From a virus, in IMG/VR virus record IMGVR_UViG_3300007038_000011, positions 1 through 50,256 of that record: a stretch of 50,256 bases of DNA; one strand, given 5' to 3'. The notes beneath the pieces are model-generated. The model worked only from the letters and a program-made list of their open reading frames with translations. It had not been told where the DNA came from and made no database searches. The position numbers and the translations under genes were made by a program. This document shows, in pieces, positions 6,990-15,018 of this stretch (position 1 is the first letter of the stretch; each line of letters begins with the position of its first letter).

Positions 6990-7351
6990 CACCCGCCCCC
7001 TTCGTACTGGCGCAGCACCTCGGCGATCGTGGAGTCGTCGCCCAGATAGGCGATGACGGCCCGAAAGAGCCCGGAGGCGACGAAGCCCACCCCGGCGCCG
7101 TAGAAGGCGCCGACGGCCGGCGGAACGGCATCGCCCCGGACGAGGGCGGCCGCCCCGAGGATATCGCCGAGCAGGGCGCCCGACAGGACGCCGAGGGCGA
7201 CGGGGACGACCGGAAGGGTCCGCTCGACAAGCGGGTGGTCCCGGGCGTCCAGGCCGCGGAGGATGCGTTTGTAGACCTGGACGACGAGCGCGATGCCGAC
7301 CGTCCAGGCGATCAGGTGGGCGTATGGGCTGGTGAGGATGTAGCGGATCAT
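6989..7351 (-). CDS. multi-span membrane protein, holin candidate (120 aa)
   Basis: Three hydrophobic stretches are visible: about residues 10-27 (AHLIAWTVGIALVVQVY), 46-68 (VPVALGVLSGALLGDILGAAAL) and 80-98 (AVGAFYGAGVGFVASGLF). A short charged C terminus follows. Size, three-span topology and position directly after the endolysin gene (ATGA overlap) suit a class I holin, which would form the membrane lesions that release or activate the lysin. I recognise no holin family signature, so the call rests on topology and context. Confidence 0.5.
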   Translation of the reverse strand: MIRYILTSPYAHLIAWTVGIALVVQVYKRILRGLDARDHPLVERTLPVVPVALGVLSGALLGDILGAAALVRGDAVPPAVGAFYGAGVGFVASGLFRAVIAYLGDDSTIAEVLRQYEGGG

Positions 7352-7992
7352 ACGGACTCCACGAGGTGGCGGTGATCGATGCGGATGATCTGTCGAATGT
7401 CGTCGACCGGTCGGCTCGCTTTGACCACGCCTTTGCCGTGCGAGCCATCGAATCGCTCGCCGGGGGCGTTCGCCTCGAACGTCCGAACCTCGCCGGACTG
7501 AGCGGGCGCCCGTGCGACCGTGATGTGGTCGCCGTAGGGTCGACCGACGGAGGTCTCGACGACCAGGACGTCGCCGACCCGGATCGGCGGTAGGTCATCG
7601 CTGCGGCGGGCATCGTAGGCGGCCGGTCGGTCGTATCCGGACTCGCTCCACTTCTGGCCGGAGCCGAGACGGTAGGTCGACGGCATGACCTCCTCGCAGA
7701 TAGCCGGGTCGACCGACACGCCGACACACTGGCCGTCCTTGAGGTGGTCGCCGATCCGCCGGAGGGCGCATGCCGCCCCGTGGCCGCAGTAGTCGGGGTC
7801 GGGCGGACGCTCGTAGCCGTCCGGGCAGCCGCCCAGATCCGGGTCACGCAGCCACGATTCCCAGCCGTTGGCGTCGAATAGCTTCGTCACGCCCGGGGCC
7901 GGGCCTCCGTCGTCGTGGATGTTTCGCCGCCAGATGGCGTGATAGGCGCGGACGATGGCCTGGCCGACGGTCTGTTGATCGTAGTCGTTCAC
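7348..7992 (-). CDS. probable endolysin, CHAP/NlpC-P60-like cysteine peptidase (214 aa)
   Basis: The layout fits a papain-like amidase/endopeptidase: a candidate nucleophile Cys at about residue 69 (DYCGHGAAC, at the start of a helix), then IRVGDVLVV, then GDHITVA with the candidate His at about 156, and TFEANAPG with the third polar residue. In CHAP and NlpC/P60 enzymes the order is Cys, His, then Asp/Glu/Asn, and the GDHI/GHVAI strand is typical. No signal peptide, membrane segment or wall-binding domain is visible, so export would need a holin. The start is a GTGA overlap with the upstream metallopeptidase-like gene. Confidence 0.55.
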   Translation of the reverse strand: MNDYDQQTVGQAIVRAYHAIWRRNIHDDGGPAPGVTKLFDANGWESWLRDPDLGGCPDGYERPPDPDYCGHGAACALRRIGDHLKDGQCVGVSVDPAICEEVMPSTYRLGSGQKWSESGYDRPAAYDARRSDDLPPIRVGDVLVVETSVGRPYGDHITVARAPAQSGEVRTFEANAPGERFDGSHGKGVVKASRPVDDIRQIIRIDHRHLVESV

Positions 7993-8567
7993 GGCAGATA
8001 CTCCTCGAATCGCTCGTCATTCGGGTCGAAGATCGCCGGACTCAGTCGCCCGGCGCGAAGCGCATCGGCGATGGCGCTGAAGGTCTCGAGCGCCTTCTGG
8101 CGGTCGGCCGCCCACAGGTAGGCGGGGCCCGAGATGGCCTCGGCGAAGCGGCGCGGCCAGTGGCTCGGGACCTCGCCGGTCATCCGGTAGATGGCGACCA
8201 GCTGCATCCCGTAGCCGCGCATTTCCCATCGGGCGCGGGCTCGGCCGGAAAAGATGTAGCCAAGCCGGAAGCGCAGCCCGTGGGCCTCGTCGTCGTAGCG
8301 GTGGGCGAGCTCGTGGCAGACGACCGCGTAGTCGTAGGGGTTGGTCAGGTCGACGTCGTGGCCGCGCGGGGCGTAGATCACCGATCCGAAGGTGGTCCAA
8401 TAGCGATCGAACAGCGGATTGGCGGCCCCCAAGCTGAGCGCCCGAACCAGCCAAAAGAGCACGCGGACAGCCCAGGCAGCCGCCCGGTGCCACCATGCGG
8501 CGTAGTTCGGTTTGGTGCGCAGTTGGGTGTTGGTGACGGCGATCTTCTGCTGGAGGCCGTTGATCAT
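7989..8567 (-). CDS. HExxH metallopeptidase-like protein (192 aa)
   Basis: A clear zinc-protease motif, CHELAHRYDDEAHG, lies at about residues 84-97. A Glu about 26 residues after the HELAH (ARWEMRGYG) is suitably placed as a third ligand, as in gluzincin/SprT-type folds. A hydrophobic, Trp-rich segment precedes it (about residues 25-48, LFWLVRALSLG) and could contact membrane. The C terminus is helical. The gene lies between the last tail-fibre-type protein and the endolysin, with coupled overlaps to both. It may be a virion-associated or lysis-associated protease. The family assignment is by motif only. Confidence 0.55.
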   Translation of the reverse strand: MINGLQQKIAVTNTQLRTKPNYAAWWHRAAAWAVRVLFWLVRALSLGAANPLFDRYWTTFGSVIYAPRGHDVDLTNPYDYAVVCHELAHRYDDEAHGLRFRLGYIFSGRARARWEMRGYGMQLVAIYRMTGEVPSHWPRRFAEAISGPAYLWAADRQKALETFSAIADALRAGRLSPAIFDPNDERFEEYLP

Positions 8568-9418
8568 GGCACCACCGCCGGATCCCAGGGGACGACGCAT
8601 CGCTGAGAGGCGCCCGAGTCGCGCATGATGTGCATGACTCCCTTGCCGGAGCCGTCCTCCCGGCGAATCAGTGAGCCGAACACGTCGGCGATGAGAAAGA
8701 CGTATTTCGCCACACCGACCATCGTGCCGTCGTTACCGCCGGCCAGTACCGGCACGATGGACGGGCGGTTCGGGACACCGCTGCCGCCCGTCAATTTGTC
8801 TGGTGAAACGGCGCTTACACCGTGTGCCGTCGACCATGTCGTCGTATCGACCCGGACGACGGAATTCTGCGAGTAGTCACCAAGCCAGAGCGTCGGAATC
8901 GAGCCGTCCCATCCCGGTTGGTCAACGAGTAGACCGAGCCCATCCATGTCGGCACCGGAATCGGAGGCGAACCCGGAGATATAGACCTTGCCCAACTGCG
9001 CCCCCTCCGGGGTGTAGCCGGAGGAGTCTTTCCAGAGCAGTTGGATCATGTCGACGTGTTCGGCGATCAGGAAGTCGGTCTCGTGCCCCGGCAACGACTC
9101 GCCCACGACGACCTCCGAACTCGCCTCGCTGCTGGCAGAGCTCGTAGGGCTCGACGAATCAGTGATCTGGGCCGAGGGGTCGATCATGCCCACCAGCTCG
9201 CCGGATCCGTTCTCCCGGAGATTCAGGTGCCAATTCTCCTGGCTATCAGCCGGCTCAACCAAAAAGGACACATTCCCCGCTGGCCCGCCGTCGTTCGTTT
9301 CATGAGCGACGGTGAACTTCGTGCTCGTATTCGCAAAGTGGTCGTAGAGTTCGGCCAAGTAGCCGGCCCACGTCGCTGAAGCTGCCGTCAGCTTCTTGCA
9401 GTCGGGCTGAAAGCTCAT
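8564..9418 (-). CDS. putative virion structural protein (284 aa)
   Basis: The protein is beta-rich, with Ser/Thr/Gly strands and a Ser-rich linker around residues 88-105, and has few charged clusters. This composition resembles tail-tip or fibre-associated proteins of myoviruses. I recognise no specific family. It follows the fibre genes and precedes the metallopeptidase-like gene. The start lies just after the upstream stop (GTGTAACTATG), so translation is probably coupled. Confidence 0.5.
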   Translation of the reverse strand: MSFQPDCKKLTAASATWAGYLAELYDHFANTSTKFTVAHETNDGGPAGNVSFLVEPADSQENWHLNLRENGSGELVGMIDPSAQITDSSSPTSSASSEASSEVVVGESLPGHETDFLIAEHVDMIQLLWKDSSGYTPEGAQLGKVYISGFASDSGADMDGLGLLVDQPGWDGSIPTLWLGDYSQNSVVRVDTTTWSTAHGVSAVSPDKLTGGSGVPNRPSIVPVLAGGNDGTMVGVAKYVFLIADVFGSLIRREDGSGKGVMHIMRDSGASQRCVVPWDPAVVP

Positions 9419-9420
9419 AG

Positions 9421-9651
9421 TTACACCGTTGACGGTGAGTTGGTGAGATTGTCGGAGTCAGATAGCGCGCCACTCTTCGGTGTCGGAATGCTGCCGACCC
9501 GCGCAATGACGGCCGCGATCTGCAAGTTTGCAGGTCGCGGGTCAGGGGTGACGATGCCATTGGCGATCACATACTCGTGCATCTCAGCTTCGCTGAAGCT
9601 GTCGAGCCCTTGCGACCGCTTCGGCCCAATTCTGTCACTCAAGATACTCAT
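9421..9651 (-). CDS. small hypothetical protein (76 aa)
   Basis: No family recognised. It has a charged N-terminal half and a C-terminal half rich in Pro, Ser and Asp. It begins 70 bases after the preceding gene. That gap holds an AT-rich imperfect palindrome (AAAGTgAA..TTtACTTT, about 9704-9722), unusual for this GC-rich genome. It sits in the fibre region and could be a fibre-assembly factor, but nothing in the sequence proves this. Confidence 0.45.
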   Translation of the reverse strand: MSILSDRIGPKRSQGLDSFSEAEMHEYVIANGIVTPDPRPANLQIAAVIARVGSIPTPKSGALSDSDNLTNSPSTV

Positions 9652-9721
9652 CTTATCCCAGTGCCGGCGCCCACCTGGGCGTCACCCGGCCGTCGGTTTG
9701 CGCAAAGTGAATAGTTTACTT

Positions 9722-10699
9722 TCATGATCCGAGCGCCGGATAGGCTACCACACCAACCCGGCCGTCGGTCGACGTCAGCGTGACGGCCAGCCGATCGAAG
9801 AATGCCAGACTCGACAACACCTCCGTCCAGTTTTCGGTGAGGTCGAACGCCCCCCCGTTGTTGACCTTCGACCAATTGCCAGTTACGGCGTTTCGCGCCC
9901 AGAACTCAACGCCCTTCACGTCGGTCGCCTCGGCCGACACGTCGAGGGCGGCCGAACCGCTCGAGTTGTCGGCGATGGTGAAGTCGGCGGCCGAATGTGT
10001 GGCGTCGAGCGACAGATCGCCCGACACCGACAAGGTCACGTCCGTTTGTCCGGCCGGCTCGACGAGTATCGTGTAGTCGCCGCCGGCCTCGGGCTCGAGG
10101 TCGGCGTTTACCGGGGCGCTCGAGGCGTTGAGGGCGTCGACAATCCCCTCGGCGATCGACTGGTAGTCGGCCCCGGTGCCCGCCGACGTGTAGTCGACGG
10201 CGTAGACGTCCGATGGTGTCGTGACAGTGACCGTGTAGGTCGTCGAGTTGGCGACCGTCGACACCGAAATGTGCGACCATCCCCCTTCGATGGTGATCCG
10301 GTCGCTTTTGCCGTCCCCGTCGGTGTCCTCGAGGACCGCGCGCACCGGCTCGGCCATCTCGTGCACGTCGTCGGCGACCAGCTTCAGGATTTCGGCGACC
10401 GTGGCGTCGGCGTCGGACGCCTGGCTCGTCGTCGTGCCGTTGATCGTGAGCCCGTAGCCGGTCGAATCGACGACCGCATCGACTTTCACGAAGGCCTTTC
10501 GCCGGCGCGGGTCGTCCCGGAGCTGGACCTCGACGGCCGCGGCGTGTGCCTGGCCAATGTCGGCCCCGTCGGCGCCCTCCGGGGGATAGGGGAGCCCCCC
10601 GGACACAATCGGCGACTCCTCCAGATCGTGCAGTGTGCGCACGACCGGCCCGTCGCCGGCGTTGAGCCTGGTGATTTGTGCGAGCGTTTTGTCGCCCAT
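9722..10699 (-). CDS. tail-fibre-like protein with repeated beta domains (325 aa)
   Basis: The first 60 residues look like an attachment region. At least two beta-sandwich-like repeats follow, each with a TYTVTV-type strand, an 'IAEGIVDALNAS'-type helix and a closing strand. The same strand-helix-strand pattern occurs inside this phage's sheath and decoration proteins. The C-terminal part (VKGVEFWARNAVTGNW to the end) looks like a separate tip domain. It would sit on the virion surface, probably for host contact. SD GAGGA precedes the ATG. Confidence 0.5.
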   Translation of the reverse strand: MGDKTLAQITRLNAGDGPVVRTLHDLEESPIVSGGLPYPPEGADGADIGQAHAAAVEVQLRDDPRRRKAFVKVDAVVDSTGYGLTINGTTTSQASDADATVAEILKLVADDVHEMAEPVRAVLEDTDGDGKSDRITIEGGWSHISVSTVANSTTYTVTVTTPSDVYAVDYTSAGTGADYQSIAEGIVDALNASSAPVNADLEPEAGGDYTILVEPAGQTDVTLSVSGDLSLDATHSAADFTIADNSSGSAALDVSAEATDVKGVEFWARNAVTGNWSKVNNGGAFDLTENWTEVLSSLAFFDRLAVTLTSTDGRVGVVAYPALGS

Positions 10700-10744
10700 C
10701 GGTCAATCCTCGTCGTAGGTGGTGAGTGCCGCGCTGGTCGCAGA

Positions 10745-12043
10745 TTAGGGCAACGTGTCGCCCAGATACAGCACCACGATCGTGAAGTCCCCGTCGGCCG
10801 CCGATGCTCCCGAGTCGTTCGACTGGACGTCGATCTCGGCGATCCCGATCCCGTTGTCGACAATTTCCGCGGCCATTTCATTCGACTCGGCCTTGACGGC
10901 CGACACGATCGGGATCACGGCATATTGCCCGTTGGTCAAGTTGTGGTCGCGGTCCAGAGTCAGCGTATAATCGCCGGTGGCGTTGTAGGTGACCGACCCG
11001 AACCCCTCCTCATCGCCGAAGCTGGCCGAGCTCCCGGCCCCGTCGACGTCGACGTATGCGGCTGCGATCGGGGTCAAGAGTGATTCGATGATTGTGTCGC
11101 GCTCGCCCCCGTCTTTGACGGCCATGCGCGCCCCGGAATGAATGTCGGCGTGTTCGACGCCGACCCGGTTGCCAGCGTCGGCCCCGTCGGGGTGCCCAAG
11201 AAATTGAACGATCCCGCCGTTGGAGGTGACGGGGTTGACGACGTCGGCCAGGAGGTGCGCTACACCGAAGGCGCCCCGATTTGAGAAGTCCTCGTTGAAG
11301 AGCTCGAGCCACGGCCGGCCGCCCGAAAAGTTGCTTTGCCGGAGTACGTAGTCATCGGCCCCCGAGACCGCCCAGCGAAAGACGGTGTCGATCTTGGCGG
11401 TCAACCTGGTCGTGAGGTTGAGCGTCGATAGGTGCGTTTCCATCATCGTCCGTTTGTCGTCGACGTCGGCCGGCTGAACGGCCACTTGCCCCGAGGGGCG
11501 GGTCACGTCGGCGACACGGATCCAACTGGACGACGGGGCCGACGGGGCCGACGGCGACCCGCCGGGGGCTCCCTCGACGACCTCGACGTCGAACTCCTTG
11601 GCGACCGTCTGCTCGGCCTCGTCGGCGTATTTCGACCCGTCGTCGGGGTCCCGGAAATAGACCGTCTCGGCGTCGGTGCGGTTTTCCGTCGGCCGGATGA
11701 ACACCGAGTCGATCCGCGGGTTGGCATCTTGGTTTTCGGTGAACGAGACCGGCTGCTCTTGGGTAATCAGGATCGGCTTGACGTCCGACTTGTAGTCGTC
11801 GCCCTCTGCGGTCTGCTCGGCCAGCACGAGCCCCGGCTGAAGGTCGATCGACGCGCTCCCACCGGGGGCGTCGGGATAGGCGGCGCGGCCGATGAATCCC
11901 TGGCCGAAGTTGTTGTCGCGGTCCCGCATGAGGCCCCAGAGGACCGCGGCGACCGTCGCCCATGCCGATTTAGCGAGGTCGTTGAGCTTGCCCTCTGTGA
12001 GGGCCTCGTTGGCGTTCTGCAAGATACGTCGAATGCCGATCAT
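10745..12043 (-). CDS. tail fibre or distal tail protein (432 aa)
   Basis: It follows the gpI-like baseplate gene with an ATGA overlap, the usual place for fibre genes (gpH in P2). The N terminus is helical, then a segment with FGQGFIGRAAYPD and LVLAEQ. The rest is beta-rich with a Ser/Pro linker and an acidic C-terminal domain. I recognise no receptor-binding signature. It is probably the fibre or fibre base attached to the wedge, with the protein at 9722 as a second surface component. Confidence 0.55.
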   Translation of the reverse strand: MIGIRRILQNANEALTEGKLNDLAKSAWATVAAVLWGLMRDRDNNFGQGFIGRAAYPDAPGGSASIDLQPGLVLAEQTAEGDDYKSDVKPILITQEQPVSFTENQDANPRIDSVFIRPTENRTDAETVYFRDPDDGSKYADEAEQTVAKEFDVEVVEGAPGGSPSAPSAPSSSWIRVADVTRPSGQVAVQPADVDDKRTMMETHLSTLNLTTRLTAKIDTVFRWAVSGADDYVLRQSNFSGGRPWLELFNEDFSNRGAFGVAHLLADVVNPVTSNGGIVQFLGHPDGADAGNRVGVEHADIHSGARMAVKDGGERDTIIESLLTPIAAAYVDVDGAGSSASFGDEEGFGSVTYNATGDYTLTLDRDHNLTNGQYAVIPIVSAVKAESNEMAAEIVDNGIGIAEIDVQSNDSGASAADGDFTIVVLYLGDTLP

Positions 12044-12762
12044 AGGATCGATCCCGTGGTCTGAATGTGCGAAAGGTGCGCGACTTCTGGTGTATCGCGA
12101 ATGATCATACGCCAGTCGACTCCGTGCCCGAAGTGTGCCTCGAGCCATCGTTCGACGGCGCGAAATACCTGGCGGTTCTCCGAGAAGGGGGCCGCCGGCG
12201 TATAGCAATCAAACCCGGTGTAGACCTCGGCGTCGAGATCACCGACGTGAGGCCCGACTTCGTAGACGGCCACCTCCGGGACGGGGACGACGACGAACAC
12301 GACGAACGGGTTATCCGTATCGGGGGCCAGGAATCCCGAAGGGCCGACATAGAAGGCGGCATCGGGGTCCTCGGCGATCCCGGTGTCGGTCGGGGTGCCC
12401 ACCAGGCGGGGCTCGTGTACCTCGACGTCGTAGCCTTCGAACCGGAGCCGGCGCCGGCATTGCTGGCGGATCCGGTCGGGCGTGGCCGCCCCTGGTCGCA
12501 GTTGGGCCTCGTCGGCCAGTTGCTCGTCGGACTCCCACGGTAGCCGTTCGGTCCCGCGGTCTTTCGCCAGAGCGTCAAGCCACGGCCCCTCTGAGGTGCG
12601 CCGGTCGGCCAGCTCCTCGAGGGCTTCGGCCAGCTCCTCCACGTAGGCCAGAACAACGGCCGTGCCGCGCGATAGCGCCCGGCCGATCGCGTTGGCGGGG
12701 AAGAGCCAGTCGGGGCCAAGCGCGCGAAGCTCGTCGGCGATTTCGTCGGCGTCTCTACTCAC
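12040..12762 (-). CDS. baseplate wedge protein, P2 gpI / Mu gp48-like (240 aa)
   Basis: The order gp25-like, gpJ-like, then this gene, then a fibre matches the P2 W-J-I-H and Mu gp46-47-48-49 order. The N terminus is helical (LAEALEELADRRTSEGPWLDALAKDRG), followed by RIRQQCRRRLRFEG and a beta-rich C terminus, which suits the gpI/gp48 group that links fibres to the baseplate. The start is GTG overlapping the upstream stop. Assignment is from gene order and general layout; no unique motif was seen. Confidence 0.6.
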   Translation of the reverse strand: MSRDADEIADELRALGPDWLFPANAIGRALSRGTAVVLAYVEELAEALEELADRRTSEGPWLDALAKDRGTERLPWESDEQLADEAQLRPGAATPDRIRQQCRRRLRFEGYDVEVHEPRLVGTPTDTGIAEDPDAAFYVGPSGFLAPDTDNPFVVFVVVPVPEVAVYEVGPHVGDLDAEVYTGFDCYTPAAPFSENRQVFRAVERWLEAHFGHGVDWRMIIRDTPEVAHLSHIQTTGSIL

Positions 12763-13307
12763 GGTAGCGTGTCCTCGTGGGTTTCAATGTTGACCATGCC
12801 GCCGGCCATTCGCCACTTCTCGAGGTCGCTGTAAAACGACGATTGCACGGCGTCGGGGTCGGTGGTGTCGGCGGTATAGGCGGCGTGCACCGTCGTGATC
12901 CCCGTCCGGCGGTTCTGGTCGGCCCGGGAGGCGACCACACCGTCGATCTGCTCGGCGTAGTAGGCCAGAGCGTCGGGCGTGCCGCGGTGAATCCCGTCGG
13001 CACGATAGTCCTCGACGCGCTGGCGGTAGCTGGCGGCCGTCTCACCGTCGCGCCGGGCCAGATCGGGCCCGTAGTAGTCAACGGCGGTCTGCTCGAGGGC
13101 CTCGTCGGGGGCGGTGTCGATCCAACGGCGCTGAAGGCGCCGCGAGATCCAACGGTGGATCGACCGGCCGGCAATGGCGGTCACACCGGCGAAGGCGTCG
13201 AGCACCGAGCCCTCCGAAAAGTCGTTGAGCTTGGTGTCGGGGTCGTCTACGACCTCGGCTTCAAACCGGTCGTACAGATCCGAAAACGTCGGCAATTCAG
13301 TTGCCAA
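12759..13307 (-). CDS. baseplate J-like protein, short form (182 aa)
   Basis: The N-terminal part has the baseplate_J pattern: FSEGSVLDAFAGVTA, then a helix, then WIDTAPDEALEQTAVDYYG, and RDGETAASYRQRVEDYR. The TTG start at 13307 has a GGAGG six bases upstream. P2 gpJ is about 300 aa, so this is a short version missing much of the C-terminal beta region. In the baseplate, J proteins form the periphery of the wedge. It overlaps the gp25-like gene by 11 bases. Confidence 0.65.
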   Translation of the reverse strand: MATELPTFSDLYDRFEAEVVDDPDTKLNDFSEGSVLDAFAGVTAIAGRSIHRWISRRLQRRWIDTAPDEALEQTAVDYYGPDLARRDGETAASYRQRVEDYRADGIHRGTPDALAYYAEQIDGVVASRADQNRRTGITTVHAAYTADTTDPDAVQSSFYSDLEKWRMAGGMVNIETHEDTLP

Positions 13308-13698
13308 TGGTGACCTCCGAGACTTTGGTTTGTGTGCCGTCGACTTTGGCTTCGGTGGTGATCTTGGTCGCCGACGGCTTGCCGTCGACCGGCTCGACGA
13401 GCACGCGGTGATCCTCGACGAGCGGGAAAGTGGCCAGCGCACGATCGATCCGGTTGAGGATCCGTTGCTGGCGGGTCGGGGTCGGCGGTTCGGATTGCTG
13501 GGCCTCGAGGTCGGCGCCGAGTTCGGGGCGGTGTGGGATCCCGCCTGGTGCCAGGAAATAGACGCGCTCGAGGCGCTGCGACACCAACTCTTCGCCCTCG
13601 ACGGGGGCGAGGTCGTAGACCGGATCCCCTTGGTCGTCGGTCCCCGACTCGACGGCTTCGAGGTCGGTCGACACGTCTCTGATAGGCTGGTCGGTCAT
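13297..13698 (-). CDS. gp25/gpW-like baseplate wedge protein (133 aa)
   Basis: Size, position directly before the J-like gene, and the central LERVYFLAPGGIPHRPELGADL stretch fit the T4 gp25 / P2 W family, in which an 'L.t..GERv..P.yG..l' strand is conserved. Here the Gly-x-x-x-Pro-x-x-G spacing is kept but the EPR-type core is altered, so the match is moderate. gp25 anchors the wedge to the sheath initiation site. Confidence 0.55.
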   Translation of the reverse strand: MTDQPIRDVSTDLEAVESGTDDQGDPVYDLAPVEGEELVSQRLERVYFLAPGGIPHRPELGADLEAQQSEPPTPTRQQRILNRIDRALATFPLVEDHRVLVEPVDGKPSATKITTEAKVDGTQTKVSEVTIGN

Positions 13699-14336
13699 GG
13701 TCTCCCTCGGGTCACGGTGAGTCTAGCAGTCTCGGCGACGGTGACAATGTCGGTGGACGTCGATTGCTCCTCGGCCCAGAGGCGCACCTTGTCCCCTTCG
13801 GACACGTCGAGGGGCACCCGGGGGATCGCGACATTCCCACCGGTATCTTGATACCAACCGGCCCACCCGCTCGCCCCCGGGATCGGCTCCCACGATAGTC
13901 CGTCATAGTGTTCGACCAGAAGTTCGACGCGGTGGTCGTCTATGTCGGCGTTGGAGGTGAACGAGCATGCGGCCGACACCAGGAAACGGCCCGCCTCTTC
14001 GAACTCGACGTCGTCGTTTGCCACCGTGAAGGGCCCGTCGTTCATCCGGCTGGTGTCGAGCGACAGTTGCCCCCCGACGACCGACACGGCTTCAGAGGTG
14101 GAATGGTAGACGTCGACGGCCCCGCGCCATCGCTCTTCGAGGTGTTGGTAAATCGCCCCGAAGAGCGGGTCGATCTGTTGGTGTTGGAGGTCCCGCCAGG
14201 TTGCGGTCGGCTCGAGGCCGTAGGTGGACGCTTGGGCCTCCCCGATTTGCTGGTCGGGCGACCAGTCGTCGCGCTCCTGGTCGATCTTGTCGATGTAGTC
14301 GTCAACGGCTTTGACGGCGTCGAGTAAGTCAGTCAC
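13695..14336 (-). CDS. baseplate-region protein with C1q/TNF-like beta domain (213 aa)
   Basis: The N-terminal 85 residues are helical. From about residue 88 onward the sequence looks like a jelly roll: alternating strands, 'FTVANDDVEFEEAGRFLVS', then 'HRVELLVE', and a final 'LDVSEGDKVRLWAEE' strand before the last 'ARLTVTR'. This order resembles C1q/TNF-type trimeric heads found on some phage and bacterial surface proteins. It lies between the spike and gp25-like genes, an unusual place for such a domain. It could be a carbohydrate-binding appendage. GTG start by overlap. Confidence 0.5.
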   Translation of the reverse strand: MTDLLDAVKAVDDYIDKIDQERDDWSPDQQIGEAQASTYGLEPTATWRDLQHQQIDPLFGAIYQHLEERWRGAVDVYHSTSEAVSVVGGQLSLDTSRMNDGPFTVANDDVEFEEAGRFLVSAACSFTSNADIDDHRVELLVEHYDGLSWEPIPGASGWAGWYQDTGGNVAIPRVPLDVSEGDKVRLWAEEQSTSTDIVTVAETARLTVTRGRP

Positions 14337-15018
14337 TTCGCACCTTCGAACTCTTGATTATCCTCACGGGCGTTTTGACGGCCGGCGCCGGGGAGGCGGG
14401 GGCCGATGTGGATGGGATAGGTTGCGGGCCCGGAAGTGGCAACAGTGGGGCGATCGTCCCGTGTGTGTGCGTGTTGGCGTGGCTCGCCAGTTGCTTCAGC
14501 TCGCCGCTCGTCGGGTTGGCCAGAGCGGGGGCGTCGCCGGGTTGCTTTCCCCCGTGGCGTATGTCCGATGAATCCACGGTCACGGTCCCGGCGTCGAAGG
14601 TGACGTCGTCGGCCGACACTTTCACGGTCCCGTCGGGCTCCACTTCGACCGTCGTGTCGTCCCCGGCGCGTATCTCGACGCCCTCCCCGTCCGGGGCCAC
14701 GAAGTACGTGCGCCCCCCTTCGAGGTCCTCGTCGAGGGGCATAGCGTCATCGGTCGGGGCGTAGCCGGTCACGCGGGCCCGGTTCGGGTCCCCGTCGATT
14801 AGCTGGACGTCGACCGTGTCCCCGGCTTCGGGCACCCGCACAAGGCCACCACCGCTCCCGCCGATTGCCACGTCGAGATCGGCCCAAAGGTCCCCGCCGT
14901 CGTCGAGCTCGACGTGCACCTCGACGCGCCCCCCGACGATCTCGGCGGCCAGCACCCGGGCCTCGGAATGCTGGCGTAGACGCTGCTCGTGGTCGTTTAT
15001 TTCGCCTTCAATCGACAT
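14329..15018 (-). CDS. baseplate spike protein, gpV / Mu gp45-like (229 aa)
   Basis: The first 90 residues form an OB-like barrel (VEVHVELDDGGDLWADLDV..GDTVDVQLIDGDPNRARVTGY). A run of short beta repeats with 'ADGEGVEIRAGDDTTVEVEPDG'-type periodicity follows, typical of the triple-stranded beta helix of gpV and gp5 spikes. Near the C terminus is a THTHG, often part of the metal-binding tip, then a Pro-rich tail. It would form the trimeric membrane-puncturing tip at the end of the tube. The TAATG overlap couples it to the hub gene. Confidence 0.7.
   Translation of the reverse strand: MSIEGEINDHEQRLRQHSEARVLAAEIVGGRVEVHVELDDGGDLWADLDVAIGGSGGGLVRVPEAGDTVDVQLIDGDPNRARVTGYAPTDDAMPLDEDLEGGRTYFVAPDGEGVEIRAGDDTTVEVEPDGTVKVSADDVTFDAGTVTVDSSDIRHGGKQPGDAPALANPTSGELKQLASHANTHTHGTIAPLLPLPGPQPIPSTSAPASPAPAVKTPVRIIKSSKVRSD

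Noticed and set aside
11432-12064. Long open frame on the plus strand opposite the fibre gene
   Set aside because: GC-rich shadow of the fibre gene; no SD, and the minus-strand frame fits operon order.
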